Shown here piece by piece: positions 15,739-22,475 of a stretch of DNA of 26,488 bases. Numbering within the stretch: the first letter of the stretch is position 1; each line of letters opens with the position of its first letter. Position numbers and translations under genes: made by a program. Under the pieces are notes generated by a model. That model had not been told where the DNA came from. It did not search any database and worked only from the letters and a program-made list of their open reading frames with translations. The stretch comes from a virus. The stretch lies in the IMG/VR virus record IMGVR_UViG_3300003690_000056, positions 1 to 26,488 of that record; one strand, written 5' to 3'.

Positions 15739-15809
15739 AAATGTCGCTCAGATTGATTCTTAGGGATTCTGAGTGGTATGGAAAATATGTAAGCGACATT
15801 CCCCATTTA
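15731..15809. repeat. Imperfect inverted repeat, 18-bp arms
   Basis: The left arm 15731-15748 (TAAATGGGAAATGTCGCT) matches the reverse complement of the right arm 15792-15809 at 17 of 18 positions; the spacer is 43 bases. An alternative inner pairing, CTCAGA with TCTGAG (15747-15752 and 15768-15773), is possible. It lies just beyond the last - strand gene. No T-run follows either arm, so a simple intrinsic terminator is not indicated. Confidence 0.8.
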
Positions 15810-15816
15810 TGGTTTA

Positions 15817-16095
15817 TCAATTTGTAATAGCAATTTCAGAATCAGTTTGTTTGGAAGCCAACAAATTCTGTAAAGCTACGACTGCATCAATCACACGTCT
15901 CGTAGCATGTTCGACATCTTTATCATTCATAATGTCTTTATCCATTGCTTCTTCAGCAATGCCTAACATGGATAATGTCATTTTAACAGCAGCATCTTGT
16001 TTTTCTACTCCCTTTTTCATAATAAACTTTTCAACCCAATTAATTGCTTCGACAATAAACGGTAATAGCTTTAATCCAATGGATATCCATTTCAT
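15817..16095 (-). CDS. Conserved small phage protein, last gene of the - strand operon
   Basis: This is a 92-residue protein. ATG 16095 has an AGGAG site and overlaps the preceding gene's TGA as ATGA. An amphipathic N-terminal helix (MKWISIGLKLLPFIVEAINW) is followed by VEKFIMKKGVEKQDAAVKM and a helical C-terminal half (DVEHATRRVIDAVVALQNLL). It is all helical and may be peripherally membrane-bound. No function is known to me. Its partner upstream is a two-helix membrane protein, so a lysis or membrane role is possible. Confidence 0.65.
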   Translation of the reverse strand: MKWISIGLKLLPFIVEAINWVEKFIMKKGVEKQDAAVKMTLSMLGIAEEAMDKDIMNDKDVEHATRRVIDAVVALQNLLASKQTDSEIAITN

Positions 16096-16397
16096 TGAGA
16101 TTTCTCCTTATTTGAAGGTGAAACAAATTTACGCATAACGAATGTTACAACAACGACCAATGTACTGATAGTGATACTAAGTTGTTCAGCAGTTAAATCC
16201 AGTCCATATGAACCTCCTAATGCTACTGCTATAGTTATAATTCCTCCCAAAATAACTGGTTCATTTTTTATTGTTTTCTTATCAGCAACCATGTTCTTAA
16301 CCGCCTTTACAATTTGTTTCTGATTCGGTTTTTTAATTGTTGTTTTTTTAAGATAATTCGATACCCCTTTTCCTATAAACCACGATTTGATAGACAT
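16092..16397 (-). CDS. Two-helix membrane protein, possible holin
   Basis: This is a 101-residue protein with a basic N-terminal third (FIGKGVSNYLKKTTIKKPNQ), then membrane helix 1 (PVILGGIITIAVALGGSYGL), a short DLTAEQLS loop, helix 2 (ITISTLVVVVTFVMRKF) and a charged tail. Two helices with a short 'glDlTaEQ' turn resemble class II holin-like or phage membrane proteins that often lie near lysis genes. Here it sits on the strand opposite the endolysin, about 560 bases from its 3' end. The ribosome-binding site is weak (AAGAAAG). It overlaps the following gene by four bases. Confidence 0.62.
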   Translation of the reverse strand: MSIKSWFIGKGVSNYLKKTTIKKPNQKQIVKAVKNMVADKKTIKNEPVILGGIITIAVALGGSYGLDLTAEQLSITISTLVVVVTFVMRKFVSPSNKEKSQ

Positions 16398-16401
16398 ATA
16401 A

Positions 16402-18513
16402 TTACTTTCTTTTTTTATTGGTTTTGATAAACATATGAACCGAACGTTTCAATTCTTCATCAGACTTATATAAATCTGATTTATCTATACATTCACGAAC
16501 ATACGACGACAATTTCCAGTAATGTCGATATGAAGATCCTTCTCGTTTCACAATGTCCAATACATGTAAATCTTGAAGAAGACGAGAGACTGTTGCGAGA
16601 GGATAACGTGTTATACGAGCGAGTTCTTGAGTGGTAATCGCGTTGCTTGGTAATGGGCAATTAATTACTATAGTTCTTATCATATCCTCTACACGTTGAG
16701 GAATTGTATCTAATACAATCTTTTTTACAATCCTGTATTGATCTTTGCCGCATTTCTTTTGTTTATGAATCAAGGCTAATGATTTTACAAATTTTGCTAA
16801 TTGAATTCCCAATCTTGATCCTATTTCTGCACTTGGTCGGCTGGTCATAATATCATGGCGATATGTATCGCGAGAAACCGTTCCACGCAATCTTGCTCCA
16901 AACATACCAAGATATATCAATTTTTCTTTAAAATTCTTATCGATAGAAGGATATAATTCTAGATTTAATTTTTTAGCCCATTCTAATCGTTCATCTAAAA
17001 ACGCTCGAACAACGTCTGCTAATTGCCATTTCATCTCTGTTTCGCGATGAATATTATCAATAGCCCGTCGAATAATTTCTCGTTCACTTGTATGTTTAAG
17101 ATTATGTCCTGATGAGAATTTTAAAAACCGTTCGCCTAGGCTTTGATGTTGACTGGATAAATCATAAATGCGCGGTGTCACCGCTGCTAAAATAGTAAAT
17201 CGACTTTTATAATTACGCTCTACGCCTGTACCAAATACTTTTCCACATTTCCCATCATAGGCATCTCTTAATATTCCGAATATTTCATCTTTATCTGCAT
17301 CACGCATCGACAATATAGATGTGAAATCTTTTACCACCATAACCCGACCGTCTAGTCTGGGAATCAACGATGGATCAGGCATATTTTTAAAATTTGCTCC
17401 CGATATCAAAGCATGAGGTGTTAAACTACTGGTCATATAGGTTTGATCACATAAAAACAATGATCCGATTATTTCAGTTTTAGCACCTCCAGGGGGAGCA
17501 ACTAAAAACATCCAAATGGGAGGTCCATCAATAATTTGAGATAAATGGACTGCCATAATAGTTTCAATTGCATCCGTATCATTTAGAAATAACCATTTTT
17601 TAAATACTTTTTTTAATTCGTCCAGTGATGGAGGTTTTTCCCATTCAGAGGCTCGTTCTTCTTCTTGTTCCTCAGTGCTATCATCCCCATCAATAGGAAG
17701 AATTCTTTTTCTCGGTTTCGTTTCAAATAATTTGGTAAGGGCGATAAAACACTCGCTGCTAGTATTGCGATCCACAGCCCCATAGATAATCCAGTCTCTA
17801 ACATCAAAACCACGATCCACTGAATTCGGCCAATGTGTGTAGGTGATTTTTTTTGTGACTTCACCCAACCGTTTTTGAACCAAGATATCGCCATTTTCTC
17901 CTGCCTCATCAGAATCATACAGAACATGTATAGTTCTTCCATTAAACCAAGGAACCCATTCTTGTTTAAATGTTCCAACTCCTGGAACACAGAGAACTAC
18001 TCCTGGTCTTCGTAATTTTGTAATCAGCCATTGCATGGCAATGGCATCCCATTCTCCTTCACATAGATATACAGGGTCTTTAGGTTTTTTCGATAACCAT
18101 TCTGCTCCCATTAAACCAGTCGAACATCCAGATGTACTCATCATCTGTTTGCCCAATTGATAATGGCGAATATCTTGAACTATTCCTTTAACATTTCGTA
18201 CTGGCCATGTATATCGATGTCCGTCCCATCCAGTGTGCCAAACTTTAAATGCTTCTACAGGTAGATTTCTATGTGATGACAATCGACGCCTAATTGATGC
18301 AGTTAATTGATCTACATTTTGTTTCGATATTTCATAAAGAAATTTAGGAATATCTCCACCAATGCCTGCAGTCTTAGAATCCCACAACATCGTTTGTTCA
18401 TTTACATAGAATTTATCTTCCTTTCCCGTAAATGGGCATAGTCCATAGTGTTCATCTCCCCGCGTGGCGTTGAAGATAACACCATGGGTTTCAAATACCC
18501 CGAATTTCTTCAT
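16402..18513 (-). CDS. Primase-helicase fusion (Toprim plus AAA+ ATPase)
   Basis: This is a 703-residue replication protein. The N-terminus looks like a decayed CHC2 zinc finger: LCPFTGKEDKFYVN then GIGGDIPKFL, keeping C26 but not the other three ligands. The Toprim domain (about 145-240) has LCEGEWDAIAM with the catalytic Glu and VLYDSDEAGENG with the DxD pair. The helicase half has a Walker A-like APPGGAKT (about 338-345, Ala replacing the usual last Gly before Lys), a Walker B-like RVMVVKDFTSI and a probable arginine finger in LGERFLKF. The C-terminal region (about 625-675: TTQELARITRYPLATVSRLL) is a winged helix. A charged linker (STEEQEEERASEWE) joins primase and helicase. It would make primers and unwind DNA for the adjacent polymerase. 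An AGGA site precedes ATG 18513. Confidence 0.83.
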   Translation of the reverse strand: MKKFGVFETHGVIFNATRGDEHYGLCPFTGKEDKFYVNEQTMLWDSKTAGIGGDIPKFLYEISKQNVDQLTASIRRRLSSHRNLPVEAFKVWHTGWDGHRYTWPVRNVKGIVQDIRHYQLGKQMMSTSGCSTGLMGAEWLSKKPKDPVYLCEGEWDAIAMQWLITKLRRPGVVLCVPGVGTFKQEWVPWFNGRTIHVLYDSDEAGENGDILVQKRLGEVTKKITYTHWPNSVDRGFDVRDWIIYGAVDRNTSSECFIALTKLFETKPRKRILPIDGDDSTEEQEEERASEWEKPPSLDELKKVFKKWLFLNDTDAIETIMAVHLSQIIDGPPIWMFLVAPPGGAKTEIIGSLFLCDQTYMTSSLTPHALISGANFKNMPDPSLIPRLDGRVMVVKDFTSILSMRDADKDEIFGILRDAYDGKCGKVFGTGVERNYKSRFTILAAVTPRIYDLSSQHQSLGERFLKFSSGHNLKHTSEREIIRRAIDNIHRETEMKWQLADVVRAFLDERLEWAKKLNLELYPSIDKNFKEKLIYLGMFGARLRGTVSRDTYRHDIMTSRPSAEIGSRLGIQLAKFVKSLALIHKQKKCGKDQYRIVKKIVLDTIPQRVEDMIRTIVINCPLPSNAITTQELARITRYPLATVSRLLQDLHVLDIVKREGSSYRHYWKLSSYVRECIDKSDLYKSDEELKRSVHMFIKTNKKRK

Positions 18514-18524
18514 ATCGCCATTCC

Positions 18525-18692
18525 TTATTTGTTGTTGTTTATTTTATTAGTATTAATTTTTTCAATAGCACTTAAATGGCTATATACACACAGTAATTCT
18601 CTTTTCGTTAAAAATTTCTTTTGACTATCAATTCTAGCTATACGTATCTCTTTGCATATTTCATTACATAGTGTTAGACGATCCATTCTCAT
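18525..18692 (-). CDS. Small 55-residue protein between polymerase and primase-helicase
   Basis: This short gene starts at ATG 18692 (or 18686) with a GGAG site seven bases upstream, lying in the last codons of the polymerase gene, which ends 3 bases earlier. The product begins MRMDRLTLCNEICKEIRIAR and continues IDSQKKFLTKRELLCVYSHL before a polar Asn/Lys-rich end (INTNKINNNK). It is basic and predicted helical, with no membrane segment. It fills an otherwise empty gap between two replication genes. Function unknown; a small accessory factor for either neighbour is possible. Confidence 0.6.
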   Translation of the reverse strand: MRMDRLTLCNEICKEIRIARIDSQKKFLTKRELLCVYSHLSAIEKINTNKINNNK

Positions 18693-18695
18693 AAT

Positions 18696-20705
18696 TTACT
18701 CCAGTAGATACGGAGCAACTTTTGTTTCTTCACTCCAAGATGTATTTGATAAAGCCATATCAATCGGGAATGGAATAGGTAGTCCCAGTATAGAACTATC
18801 CCGTTGCATACATTCAATAATCTGTTTCATCAATTCTATTGAATGGTATTCATAAGGTACCTCCAACACGATTTCATCGTGAACAGACAGAATCATATGA
18901 ATCCCTGGCCAATCTCGTCGGCATATTTCCTCATCAACTGCAATCATTGCGTTTTTCATAATTTCAGCCGATGAACCTTGAATCAAATAATTAACTGACT
19001 TATATCCATGTCCTTTATCGAAATGATACAGCCGACCGAATGGATTTCTAATGTATCCATCTCTATCGGCTTTTCGTGTCATTTCTTCTGAAAATGTTTT
19101 AACTCCAGGTAATTCATTTTCATAATCATCCAAAAATTCTTGTGCTAATGATTCTGGTGACCGTTTTTTATCCTCCTCTGTTAAGAATCGTTTGTCTCGA
19201 AATAATAATTTTGCTATTCGTTTTACTCCTCCTCCATACAGTTTACAGAACATTAATAGTTTCGCGCATTTTCGATAGTATTCAAATTGTTCTTTATAAT
19301 CAGGACGTTTCCCAAATATACTCTTCGATATCTCGCCGTGATAGTCTTTTCCAGATAATAAAGCTTTCATCATAGCTTGTTCTTTAGCTAATGATGCAAA
19401 TACCCAAACTTCCATTTGTTTAAAATCAGGGAAATATAAAATATGACCAGGTCGAGGTCCAAATGCTTCACGTGGACGCATACGAACTCGTGATTTACGC
19501 AATCCCGTTTCGGCATCAGCCACGTTCATGACGCTGGGATCTGAACTGGATAACCGCCCCGTCTTTGCAGCTAATTGACGCCACGTTGGACGTACTACCC
19601 AAACGTCGTGGGATTCCTCAAACCAATAGCGTTCATAGGAATCGATTAACGACACCATGCCTTTTGCTGTTCGAAGTTCCAACACACATTCAGCTAATTT
19701 ATCAGTTTTTGCTAATTCCGTTAAATGTGTACCTGGGAGAGAATAATTTCCTTTCTCTGTGTACATAGGCGTGAGTTTTCGTACATCGTAAAATATCTTG
19801 CACAATTGAATAGCGCTACCTAGATTGATTCCTTCACCACCGTTTTCTTTCGCTAACTGCGTTTGTTCATCGATATAATCTAGATAAAATTCCCGTAATT
19901 TATTAAACCGACGCTTATAAACTCTTATCCCTTTTGCTGACATCCTAGCGACAACATGGAAAAGTTTCATTTCACGGTCGAACACATTCTTCAATCCTTC
20001 ATCCTTTTGTAATTTAGGCCATAATAAGTGGTATAACAACATCGTTCGTTCTACATCTTGTATTGCGTATCGTTGACATAATGCCGGATCGCCTAACCAG
20101 TAATCTGCTTCTGCAGGCGTGCGCCCTGCGATGATTCGATTGCCGAATGCCCAACGATTAGCCTTCGCTTTTCGTCGTCCCGATGCGACAGATTTCTGTA
20201 AATCTTTTTTATCATCATCGCTGAACTCAAACCATTTCTTACACAATGGTTTCAGGCCGTACGTTATTTCCGACCCAGCAGATACAATGTGAGCTAGAAT
20301 CATCGTATCAATGATCTGACCCTTAATTTTGTACCCAGCCATTCGTGCCATCAACACGTCGAAAATAATGTTGTGGCCTATTTTTACAATTGAATCATCA
20401 GCCCAAAAATCTCGAATTAATTTACAGTCGGAATCGTTTTCATAAACAATTTCTCTGTTAATGGGATTGACCTTGTGACGGATATACGCAGTATTCCCAT
20501 CAAGGTCACAAAACGACCATGCGAATGCTCTAGCTGGATGAACGTCTCGTCGTTCTAAGTCTGGTCGGCGTTCTGTACCGAAATTCAATTCTACGTTTCT
20601 GATTGCCCAGGGGAAAAGTCCAGTTGTTTCTGAATCGACTGCAATGATATGTCCTTTAAGCCCAAGTTTTCTTGTTGCATAACCAGCCATTTTAGAAATT
20701 CGCAT
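18696..20705 (-). CDS. polA: DNA polymerase I-type (family A) with 3'-5' exonuclease
   Basis: This is the replicative polymerase, 669 residues. All three proofreading motifs are present: Exo I AVDSETTGL (D24, E26), Exo II GHNIIFD (N112, D116) and Exo III YAIQD (Y213, D217). Polymerase motifs: TGRLSSSDPSVMNV (about 382-395); motif A FPDFKQMEVW (D427, E432); motif B R478-K482-F486-Y490-G491 in RKCAKLLMFCKLYG; motif C SVHDEIVLEV (H609, D610, E611). There is no 5' nuclease domain, as usual for phage enzymes. The residue equivalent to E. coli Phe762 is Phe (F486). Start ATG 20705 has a GGAGGAG site 11 bases upstream, and the first 115 bases overlap the preceding gene in another frame. Confidence 0.95.
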   Translation of the reverse strand: MRISKMAGYATRKLGLKGHIIAVDSETTGLFPWAIRNVELNFGTERRPDLERRDVHPARAFAWSFCDLDGNTAYIRHKVNPINREIVYENDSDCKLIRDFWADDSIVKIGHNIIFDVLMARMAGYKIKGQIIDTMILAHIVSAGSEITYGLKPLCKKWFEFSDDDKKDLQKSVASGRRKAKANRWAFGNRIIAGRTPAEADYWLGDPALCQRYAIQDVERTMLLYHLLWPKLQKDEGLKNVFDREMKLFHVVARMSAKGIRVYKRRFNKLREFYLDYIDEQTQLAKENGGEGINLGSAIQLCKIFYDVRKLTPMYTEKGNYSLPGTHLTELAKTDKLAECVLELRTAKGMVSLIDSYERYWFEESHDVWVVRPTWRQLAAKTGRLSSSDPSVMNVADAETGLRKSRVRMRPREAFGPRPGHILYFPDFKQMEVWVFASLAKEQAMMKALLSGKDYHGEISKSIFGKRPDYKEQFEYYRKCAKLLMFCKLYGGGVKRIAKLLFRDKRFLTEEDKKRSPESLAQEFLDDYENELPGVKTFSEEMTRKADRDGYIRNPFGRLYHFDKGHGYKSVNYLIQGSSAEIMKNAMIAVDEEICRRDWPGIHMILSVHDEIVLEVPYEYHSIELMKQIIECMQRDSSILGLPIPFPIDMALSNTSWSEETKVAPYLLE

Positions 20706-21112
20706 CGATCACATTTCTCCTCCTCTGGAAATAGAAGACATGATTCTTCTGCATTTGGTCGTTCACAATCTTCATGTTCCAAAATGTAGTCTGTCACATC
20801 GATATAAAAATTTTCTGGAAATTTATTCCACATATAGAGTAATGACATCATATTAGCGACATCCATTAGGCGTGAATCAATGCTTTCTGATTCCGTTTTA
20901 CCTAATACCGTATGATTTCTTATTGCTGAAATATGTTTTCTGAGAAGAATCCACAATACTATGGAAGGCGAAACGTTGGTTTCCCAAGACTGTCGAAGCA
21001 ATTCAACAAAAACTATATTATTGGATGCATAATCTTTTGCTTTTGGTTTCATCAGTTCAATACATTTTTTAAAAAATTCCTCATTATGAGTGATTTGATC
21101 TTCAACTATCAT
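20591..21112 (-). CDS. DUF1599-like / nucleotide-modification-associated protein
   Basis: This 173-residue protein has an AAAGGA site before ATG 21112, which overlaps the previous gene by 11 bases. Residues 15-95 are helical: LMKPKAKDYAS, then WILLRKHISAIRNHTVLGKT, then ESIDSRLMDVANMMSLLYMW. The 'K..DYA' start with 'R..H....GK..sESi.drLmDvAN' is the pattern of DUF1599-type proteins, an all-helical group recalled as associated with phage nucleotide or DNA modification. A C-terminal cysteine-rich part (C116, C125, CDRC at 134-137) may bind zinc. The last 38 codons overlap the polymerase gene, so the C-terminal tail (about residues 136-173) may be a by-product of that overlap. The enzymatic role is unproven. 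Confidence 0.58.
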   Translation of the reverse strand: MIVEDQITHNEEFFKKCIELMKPKAKDYASNNIVFVELLRQSWETNVSPSIVLWILLRKHISAIRNHTVLGKTESESIDSRLMDVANMMSLLYMWNKFPENFYIDVTDYILEHEDCERPNAEESCLLFPEEEKCDRCEFLKWLVMQQENLGLKDISLQSIQKQLDFSPGQSET

Positions 21113-21656
21113 CTTCTATTCCTTTCATAAGTTTTCTGGAAATAATTTTTACTGTAGAAGAAGGTTTTTTCATCTCTATTTGTTTTTCTTCTTTTATCCA
21201 GATAAACCATGCACAGGTAACAGAATCCACATTGCCATCGCCTGTAAAAGAATGACGAGGCATTACTAAAATACTGGGAGGATGGTTGGTTAAAAAATCA
21301 GCCCGATTTAGACATGGTTCTAAAAACGTTAAACGAAGTAAAAAAGCTACTCCATATATTGCATAATGAAAAGCATGTTTAACAATTGATGAAGCTTTAC
21401 TAAAAGGGGGATTCGATATAACCCAATCAAAGGGTTCACCTATCCATAAAAAATCTTTTGAAGCATCCATACATCGGTCGGCTTTTCGATTGTGGTCAAT
21501 ATCATTTGTAGTAACGTGATAGCCGTTTTGCATCAATATATTAGCGATTGCATTATCGCCGCTGCAACACTCCAATACCCTGCCGCCAATAAGAGTTCCT
21601 ATATCACATAACAATGCTTTTGTATAGGTGGGAGGAGTTTCATAAAATTCATTCAT
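21102..21656 (-). CDS. DNA adenine methyltransferase-like protein
   Basis: This is a 184-residue protein from ATG 21656, which lies in the last codons of the upstream gene (8-base overlap). An upstream in-frame ATG at 21698 would lengthen it but falls deeper in that gene. Motif I for S-adenosylmethionine binding is RVLECCSGDNAIANIL, with the acidic NDIDHNRKADRC following. The catalytic motif IV is NPPF within DWVISNPPFSKASSI. NPPF/Y indicates amino (N6-adenine or N4-cytosine) methylation. The early FYETPPTYTKALL pattern resembles phage methyltransferases whose N-terminus reads 'e.YyTP'. No separate target-recognition domain is apparent. It would protect phage DNA or tune host restriction; no cognate nuclease is nearby. 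Confidence 0.72.
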   Translation of the reverse strand: MNEFYETPPTYTKALLCDIGTLIGGRVLECCSGDNAIANILMQNGYHVTTNDIDHNRKADRCMDASKDFLWIGEPFDWVISNPPFSKASSIVKHAFHYAIYGVAFLLRLTFLEPCLNRADFLTNHPPSILVMPRHSFTGDGNVDSVTCAWFIWIKEEKQIEMKKPSSTVKIISRKLMKGIEDDS

Positions 21657-21942
21657 TTTCTTCGTTTTCACCGCGTTCTCCAGATGTCGCATTATCATTA
21701 ATAATTTTGTAAAATGCTTTTATTTGTTCTTCACGTTTCTCTGTACCCAAAGCTGAGGTTCCTTTCCGAATTGCATGTCCCATGAATCGAGCCATACCTA
21801 CCAGAAACATTCCAATAGGAATACCGGAAGTACGTAATTCCATATCTAAAATATCTATGGTTTGTTCGATGTATTCTGAAGCTTTTTTAAATTCCTCATC
21901 ACTCATTTCTAGAGAATTATCAATATTTTTGGTATTTGGCAT
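21649..21942 (-). CDS. Hypothetical protein in replication operon
   Basis: This is a 97-residue acidic protein with a strong site (GGAAGG) before ATG 21942, which overlaps the nuclease gene by 23 bases. It is predicted helical: DEEFKKASEYIEQTIDILDM, then a more hydrophobic GIPIGMFLVGMARFMGHAIR segment, then KREEQIKAFYKIINDN and a Gly/Glu/Asn-rich end. The hydrophobic stretch has Arg residues inside and is not a clear membrane helix. Family not recognised; no function proposed. Confidence 0.68.
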   Translation of the reverse strand: MPNTKNIDNSLEMSDEEFKKASEYIEQTIDILDMELRTSGIPIGMFLVGMARFMGHAIRKGTSALGTEKREEQIKAFYKIINDNATSGERGENEENE

Positions 21943-22357
21943 AACCTTCCTCTACCATTTGTTTATTTAAATTAACGTCATCAGCCCACACGGTAATCAA
22001 CCATCTACCAAATTTTCCTTGTTCACGATGGCTTTGAATAAATAATTTCGCACTTACTTGAGCGTCATGCATTTTTTCGATTAACCAATCGCGTGTTTTA
22101 AAACCTTCTTCTTTTTCCGAGCCTCTCACTTCTGGCGCATTAATTCCATATAATCGAGTTTTAATTTCTACTCTCACGTTAAACCCCAAATCAAGAACAA
22201 GATCTAATATCGTGTCCCCATCATAGACACGATATGAAATCGGTCGATATCTCCATTCATCTTTATCAGACCAATTTTCCGAATATCCGGGAGGCCCTAA
22301 TTCAGCAAATCCGCGAACGGGGAAATCATGTTCTATTTCATCGTCATAAACCGGCAT
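21920..22357 (-). CDS. Staphylococcal-nuclease-like endonuclease
   Basis: This is a 145-residue protein from ATG 22357, chosen because GGGGA lies 7 bases upstream; ATG 22402 would add 15 residues. SNase-fold residues are in place: VYDGDTI (D46, D48), TRLYGINAPE with R68 and E76 eight residues apart, as Arg35 and Glu43 in the Staphylococcus aureus enzyme, and FGRWL with R118 as Arg87. The position of the metal ligand Asp40 is Asn73, a substitution also seen in homologues. There is no secretion signal, so it probably acts inside the cell on nucleic acid. It sits in the replication operon, next to the methyltransferase and unknown small gene. Confidence 0.82.
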   Translation of the reverse strand: MPVYDDEIEHDFPVRGFAELGPPGYSENWSDKDEWRYRPISYRVYDGDTILDLVLDLGFNVRVEIKTRLYGINAPEVRGSEKEEGFKTRDWLIEKMHDAQVSAKLFIQSHREQGKFGRWLITVWADDVNLNKQMVEEGYAKYQKY

Positions 22358-22420
22358 ATGTACGTCCCCATAAAAGATTGATTTTAACCCCCTAAGGGGC
22401 ATTCTAAGCGAAAATGAAAC

Positions 22421-22445
22421 GGGGGGTATATCCCACATACCCCCC
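22421..22445 (-). terminator. Strong hairpin downstream of the SSB-like gene
   Basis: A 9-bp perfect stem (22421-22429 with 22437-22445, GGGGGGTAT and ATACCCCCC) has a 7-base loop. Read on the - strand, it is followed by GTTTCATTTT, an imperfect T-rich stretch. It lies 16 bases after the SSB-like stop and about 60 bases before the nuclease start. It could be a weak terminator or an RNA processing or stability element. Confidence 0.6.
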
Positions 22446-22475
22446 AATCCATTAAAGTTCCTAAGAACGTTTCTT
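22432..22475 (-). repeat. Degenerate intergenic element, copy 2
   Basis: On the - strand it reads CTAAG, TTAGGAAC, TTTAATGG, a G-run and TATGTGGG, like the + strand of 15679-15733. A CCTAAGAAC 9-mer (22460-22468) is exactly shared on the + strand with 15690-15698. It overlaps the end of the SSB-like gene and the hairpin. Confidence 0.45.

Larger units (their letters stand above)
15529..15816. other. Non-coding convergent junction region, G-rich
   Basis: No convincing gene lies in these 288 bases. The + strand carries many G-tracts, an 18-bp inverted repeat, a CCCTAAGGGG near-palindrome and a hairpin-prone CGCGCCCATGGTGCG at the left end. Neither strand has a classical hairpin plus T-run. It separates the 3' ends of the late and early operons and could hold bidirectional termination, a replication origin or a packaging site; the sequence alone does not decide. 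Confidence 0.6.

Noticed and set aside
15529-15816. tRNA or small RNA gene in the junction region
   Set aside because: No cloverleaf arms with a T-arm GTTCRA-type box were found, and the hairpins lack a T-run; left as undefined non-coding structure.
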